From NCBI GenBank assembly GCA_964469165.1, contig CAYXXZ010000041.1:1-26096 (forward strand): a stretch of 26,096 bases of DNA. The letters are read 5' to 3'. Positions 22,824-26,096 of this stretch are shown one piece after another (positions within the stretch are counted from its first letter, which is position 1; every line of letters starts with the position of its first letter). The DNA is from CAYXXZ01 sp964469165. Lineage in GTDB: Bacteria > Pseudomonadota > Gammaproteobacteria > Pseudomonadales > Porticoccaceae. Under the pieces are notes generated by a model. It was given only the letters and a program-made list of their open reading frames with translations. It made no database searches and had not been told where the DNA came from. A program made the position numbers and the translations under genes.

Positions 22824-23701
22824 TGCCCTGGCAGCAACTGCACATCGTCGCCGCGCGGCCCCGGGCCGAAACGGTAGAGGACGCCATGCTCGACAGCGGC
22901 GCCCTCTCCGTTTCGATGACCGATGACGCCGACACCCCGGTGCTCGAACCCGGCGTGGGCGAAACCCCGCTCTGGGATCAGGTGCGCATCACCGCGCTCT
23001 ATGAAGACGGCAGCGATACCGCCGCCATCAGCGCGCAGCTGTGTGCCGCGCTCGGCATCGTCGCGAGCGCCCTGCACTGGGAATACCTGGCGGACCAGCC
23101 CTGGGAGCGCGCCTGGATGGATCACTTCGAACCCATCCGCTGCGGCGACCGGTTGTGGATTTGCCCAAGCTGGAAAGCGCCGCCCGACCCTCAGGGTATC
23201 AACCTGATTCTCGACCCCGGCCTGGCCTTCGGCACCGGCACCCACCCCACCACTTTTCTGTGCCTCAGGTGGCTGGATGGCCTCGATCTCGCCGGAAAAA
23301 CCGTTGTCGATTACGGCTGCGGCTCGGGGATTCTCGGCATTGCCGCGCTGCTGCTCGGCGCCGAAAAAGTCGTCGCTATCGACAACGACCCCCAGGCCCT
23401 GATCGCCACCCGCGACAACCTGAGTCGCAACGGACTCGCCGAAAGCCGTCTCAGCGCCTGCCTGCCGCCGGAAACGCCCGACATACAGGCCGACGTTGTC
23501 GTCGCTAATATCCTCGCGGGACCGCTGGTGAGCCTTGCAGAAAACATCACTGCCCTCGTCAAAGACCACGGGCTGCTGTGTCTGTCCGGCATCATGCCTC
23601 ATCAGGCGACCGAGGTGCAGGCCGCCTACGAGACAGTGTTCCGGTTCTCGCCCGCCACCCGCCAGGACGACTGGGTGCGCCTGGATGCCCGCAAGAAATG
23701 A
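22823..23701 (+). CDS. prmA: Ribosomal protein L11 methyltransferase
   Basis: PrmA trimethylates several amino groups of ribosomal protein L11. The 292-residue protein (E. coli 293) has the N-terminal substrate-recognition domain starting MPWQQLHIVA. A linker is followed by a class I SAM methyltransferase domain with the family motif DPGLAFGTGTHPTT (about 133-146), the SAM loop VVDYGCGSGILGIAALLLGA (about 157-176) and NILAGPL (about 230). The start overlaps the accC stop. Downstream, 207 bases without a gene precede dusB; in Pseudomonas a DUF3426 zinc-ribbon gene lies in this interval, and none is readable here. Confidence 0.95.
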   Translation: MPWQQLHIVAARPRAETVEDAMLDSGALSVSMTDDADTPVLEPGVGETPLWDQVRITALYEDGSDTAAISAQLCAALGIVASALHWEYLADQPWERAWMDHFEPIRCGDRLWICPSWKAPPDPQGINLILDPGLAFGTGTHPTTFLCLRWLDGLDLAGKTVVDYGCGSGILGIAALLLGAEKVVAIDNDPQALIATRDNLSRNGLAESRLSACLPPETPDIQADVVVANILAGPLVSLAENITALVKDHGLLCLSGIMPHQATEVQAAYETVFRFSPATRQDDWVRLDARKK

Positions 23702-23838
23702 CGGCGGTTTTTTACTGTCGAGCGGGCTCGCCGGGCACCTGAAAATCCGACGGCAAAACCCCGTGGCAATCAGCCTCAAGCAAGCCTTGCGGGTGCCGCA
23801 CCGCAGCTGAAAAACGCCAGCGTCCGCGGCAAAGCAGT

Positions 23839-23866
23839 TTGTCATCCGCGTTCGAGGCGGTATCAT
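23839..23866 (+). promoter_or_regulatory. Sigma-70 promoter of the dusB-fis operon
   Basis: TTGTCA (23839-23844) and TATCAT (23861-23866) each match the sigma-70 consensus at five of six positions and are 16 bases apart. Start would fall near 23872, inside a C-rich stretch (CCCCCCTCCCCC, 23871-23882), leaving a leader of about 35 bases. In E. coli the dusB-fis promoter starts with CTP and is sensitive to growth rate and ppGpp; a C-tract at the start point fits that behaviour. No Fis binding site was called by eye. Confidence 0.6.
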
Positions 23867-23908
23867 ATTGCCCCCCTCCCCCGACTACGCCAGAGCAGGA
23901 ATCCCGGA

Positions 23909-24904
23909 TTGTTCACCATAGGCACCTATTCGATCCCGACGCCCACGGTGCTGGCACCGATGGCGGGGGTTACCGATCTGCCATTCCGCCAACTGTGCAG
24001 AAGCTTCGGTGCCGGATTGACCGTGTCGGAAATGGTGACCGCCGATACCCGCCTGTGGCATACCGACAAGTCTCGCCGCCGCCTGCCTCACGCCAGTGAG
24101 CCGGAGCCGCGCGCGGTACAGATCGCCGGTGCAGATCCGCACATGCTGGCCCATGCGGCCCGCGAGAATGTGCGTCTCGGCGCGCAGATCATCGACATCA
24201 ACATGGGTTGCCCGGCCAAGAAGGTTTGCAAGCGCGCCGCCGGTTCCGCACTGCTGGCGGACGAGCGCCTGGTAGGTGAAATACTGCGCAGCGTGGTCGG
24301 CGCGGTCGATGTGCCGGTGACCCTCAAGATTCGCACCGGCGCATCGCCCAGCGCACGCAATGCCCTGTCCATCGCCCGCATCGCCGAAGATGCCGGCATT
24401 CAGGCGCTGGCGGTGCACGGTCGCACGCGGGCCTGCAAGTTCAACGGTCATGCGGAATACGACACCATCGCCGCCATCGTCGACGCCATTGCCATTCCCG
24501 TCATCGCCAACGGCGATATCGACTCGCCGCACAAGGCGCGGGAAGTGCTCGCCCATACCGGCGCCAAGGCAGTGATGATCGGTCGCGCGGCGCAAGGCAG
24601 GCCCTGGATTTTTCGCGAGATCAACCAGTTACTCACCGCTGGCACCCTGCCCGCGTCACCCTCGTGGCAAGATATCCACCGGGTGCTCCGCGGCCACGTC
24701 GCAGCGCTGCACGATCATTACGGCGATTTCATGGGCGTGCGCATCGCCCGCAAGCATGTGGGCTGGTATCTGGAGACCCTGGAGGGCAAGGTTGCGCCCG
24801 GTGGACGCCAGCGCTTCAATGCGCTTGGCTGCTGCACCGAGCAATTGGACTTTATCGACACCTTTTTCACTACACAAAAAATCATTCAGGAACACGCGGC
24901 ATGA
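23909..24904 (+). CDS. dusB: tRNA-dihydrouridine synthase B
   Basis: FMN- and NADPH-dependent enzyme that reduces a uridine in the D-loop of tRNA to dihydrouridine. The 331-residue protein has the FMN-barrel start VLAPMAGVTDLPFRQLC and the catalytic cysteine C101 in NMGCPAKKV. It also has LKIRTG (about 135-140), HGRTR (about 170) and the phosphate-binding IANGDI and VMIGRAAQGRPWIFREI. The start is a TTG at 23909, supported by AGGA 8 bases upstream and by alignment of FTIGTYSIPTPTVLAPMAG with the N-terminus of E. coli DusB; no ATG fits. Its stop overlaps the fis start (ATGA, 24901-24904), giving the conserved dusB-fis operon. Confidence 0.95.
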   Translation: MFTIGTYSIPTPTVLAPMAGVTDLPFRQLCRSFGAGLTVSEMVTADTRLWHTDKSRRRLPHASEPEPRAVQIAGADPHMLAHAARENVRLGAQIIDINMGCPAKKVCKRAAGSALLADERLVGEILRSVVGAVDVPVTLKIRTGASPSARNALSIARIAEDAGIQALAVHGRTRACKFNGHAEYDTIAAIVDAIAIPVIANGDIDSPHKAREVLAHTGAKAVMIGRAAQGRPWIFREINQLLTAGTLPASPSWQDIHRVLRGHVAALHDHYGDFMGVRIARKHVGWYLETLEGKVAPGGRQRFNALGCCTEQLDFIDTFFTTQKIIQEHAA

Positions 24905-25200
24905 CAGGCGCCAACATTTTTACCCTCAAGGCTGAGAGCGAAGGTACCCTCGATATCGACCCCCGACCCAAGCCGGCCTCCCTGCGGGAGCAGGTGGAAG
25001 AGGCCATGGCACAATACTTCGCCGAACTGGACGGACAACCCACCACCGATCTCTATCAACTGGTGCTGGAACAGGTGGAAAGCCCGCTGCTCACCGCCGT
25101 CATGAACTACACCGGCGGCAACCAGAGCCGCGCGGCGGAAATGCTTGGGCTCAACCGGGGCACCCTGCGCAAGAAGCTCAAGCAATACGACCTGCTGTAA
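24901..25200 (+). CDS. fis: DNA-binding protein Fis
   Basis: Nucleoid-associated factor that bends DNA and activates rRNA promoters in fast growth. The 99-residue protein (E. coli 98) has an N-terminal variable arm, dimerisation helices (about 27-70) and a C-terminal helix-turn-helix. The latter (about 74-94) reads NQSRAAEMLGLNRGTLRKKLKQ, close to the family consensus. The start ATG overlaps the dusB stop by four bases, so translation of fis depends on dusB. The window also begins with a promoter of rRNA type, a typical Fis target, although no direct link is shown by the sequence. Confidence 0.96.
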   Translation: MTGANIFTLKAESEGTLDIDPRPKPASLREQVEEAMAQYFAELDGQPTTDLYQLVLEQVESPLLTAVMNYTGGNQSRAAEMLGLNRGTLRKKLKQYDLL

Positions 25201-25240
25201 TCCCACGGCAATGGATTCGACCCAACCTCAAGAGATGAGC

Positions 25241-26096
25241 ATGACCGAGCAACTCAAACCCGTGCGCCGCGCCCTGATCAGCGTTTCCGACAAGACCGGC
25301 ATTGTTGACTTCGCCCGCGCCCTGAACGCGCAGGGCGTGGAAATTCTGTCCACTGGTGGCACCTTCCGCCTGCTGAAAGAAAGCGGCATTCCCGCGCTGG
25401 AAGTGTCCGACTACACCGGCTTTCCCGAAATGATGGACGGCCGCGTCAAGACACTGCACCCGAAAGTGCACGGCGGCATTCTCGGGCGGCGCGGCACCGA
25501 CGATGCGGTCATGGCCGAGCACGGCATCCAGCCCATCGACATGGTCGTGGTCAATCTCTACCCCTTCGCTGCCACCGTGGCAGACCCGAACTGCGACCTG
25601 CCCACCGCCATCGAGAACATCGACATCGGCGGCCCCACCATGGTGCGCTCCGCAGCCAAGAACCACAAAGATGTGGCGATTGTGGTCAATGCCAGCGACT
25701 ACGCGCCCATTCTCGATGAACTCAAGGCCAACGGCGGCAAGCTGGGCTACGAGACGCGCTACGGGCTGATGGTGAAGGCGTTCGAACACACCGCCGCCTA
25801 CGACGGTATGATCGCCAACCACTTCGGCGCCAGGAACACTAGCAACGAAAAACGCGACTTCCCCGACACCTTCAACCTGCAGTTCCTCAAGCAGCAGGAA
25901 ATGCGCTACGGCGAGAACCCCCATCAAAAGGCCGCCTTCTACGCAGAAGCCGAGCCAAAAGACGCCAGTGTTGCCACCGCTCGCCAGCTGCAGGGTAAGG
26001 AACTGTCCTACAACAACGTGGCCGACACCGACGCGGCCCTCGAATGCGTGAAATCCTTCACCAAACCCGCCTGCGTGATCGTCAAGCACGCCAACC
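25241..26096 (+). CDS. purH: AICAR transformylase / IMP cyclohydrolase (5' part)
   Basis: PurH carries out the last two steps of purine synthesis, from AICAR to IMP. The gene runs off the window; 285 complete codons are visible. The N-terminal IMP cyclohydrolase domain (about 1-150 in this start choice) shows RRALISVSDKTGIVDFARAL, STGGTFRLLKE, DGRVKTLHPKVHGGIL and NIDIGGPTMVRSAAKNH. The transformylase domain follows with RYGENPHQKAAFY and ends at VIVKHAN, just into its conserved KHxNP region. I chose the ATG at 25241 (MTEQLKPVRRA), with AAGAG about 6 bases upstream; in-frame ATGs at 25211 and 25235 are alternatives. It follows fis after 40 bases, as in Pseudomonas. Confidence 0.95.
   Translation, partial: MTEQLKPVRRALISVSDKTGIVDFARALNAQGVEILSTGGTFRLLKESGIPALEVSDYTGFPEMMDGRVKTLHPKVHGGILGRRGTDDAVMAEHGIQPIDMVVVNLYPFAATVADPNCDLPTAIENIDIGGPTMVRSAAKNHKDVAIVVNASDYAPILDELKANGGKLGYETRYGLMVKAFEHTAAYDGMIANHFGARNTSNEKRDFPDTFNLQFLKQQEMRYGENPHQKAAFYAEAEPKDASVATARQLQGKELSYNNVADTDAALECVKSFTKPACVIVKHAN

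Noticed and set aside
23690..23716. Intrinsic terminator after prmA (T6 run)
   Set aside because: The possible stem before the T-run is only about four base pairs, too weak to call.
1..26096. Defence system, prophage, integron, secretion or biosynthetic cluster
   Set aside because: Every substantial gene was assigned to a core family or to a small membrane/DUF family; no integrase, transposase, toxin, nuclease or reverse transcriptase motif was found.

Overview
The window is GC-rich and densely packed with chromosomal housekeeping genes. It reads as a free-living, probably marine gammaproteobacterium close to the Pseudomonadales/Cellvibrionales. The reasons are two gene orders familiar from Pseudomonas (tyrS / M23 peptidase / anmK / erpA / DUF6776-like / hemJ, and dsbD / aroQ / accB / accC / prmA / dusB / fis / purH), a magnesium-type HemB, a PBP1b with an adjacent LpoP-like lipoprotein, and an NhaD-type sodium/proton antiporter. 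No phage, transposase, CRISPR, plasmid or defence gene is visible, so this is core chromosome rather than an island.

Layout. At 1-88, on the minus strand downstream of tyrS, lies a strong promoter with an AT-rich upstream tract and a GC-rich discriminator; it looks like an rRNA-operon promoter firing out of the window. At 85-5997 are tyrS (-), an M23 peptidase, anmK and a PPK2-type polyphosphate kinase (+), then erpA and a coiled-coil membrane protein (-). At 6163-11566 are three haem-pathway genes, hemJ, hemL and hemB (+), interspersed with nhaD (-), an unknown six-helix membrane protein (+) and a MAPEG protein (-). At 11571-15667 are an RsmC-like rRNA methyltransferase (+), a palindromic repeat, and the mrcB/lpoP pair (-). 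At 15667-20143 are a PfkB kinase (+), a DUF2333 protein and a periplasmic PCuAC copper chaperone (-), and dsbD (+). At 20541-26096 lies aroQ-accB-accC-prmA and then dusB-fis-purH, with purH cut by the window end.

Functional themes. Cell-wall turnover and recycling: M23 hydrolase, AnmK (recycles anhydro-MurNAc), PBP1b and its probable activator. Tetrapyrrole and cofactor biogenesis: HemL, HemB, HemJ, ErpA, with PCuAC and DsbD likely serving copper delivery and thiol reduction in the periplasm. Fatty-acid, aromatic and purine synthesis: AccB/AccC, AroQ, PurH. Translation: TyrS, RsmC, PrmA, DusB. Growth-rate control: Fis and the putative rrn promoter.

The least ordinary material is non-coding: a perfect 86-bp REP/MITE-like palindrome (12613-12698), two small related repeats sharing the same end sequences (16681-16781 and 20183-20240), a 15-bp tandem repeat that supplies the ribosome-binding site of the DUF2333 gene and keeps its frame open (17795-17869), and perfect hairpins at the ends of hemL and dsbD. 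I did not find a convincing new multi-gene system.
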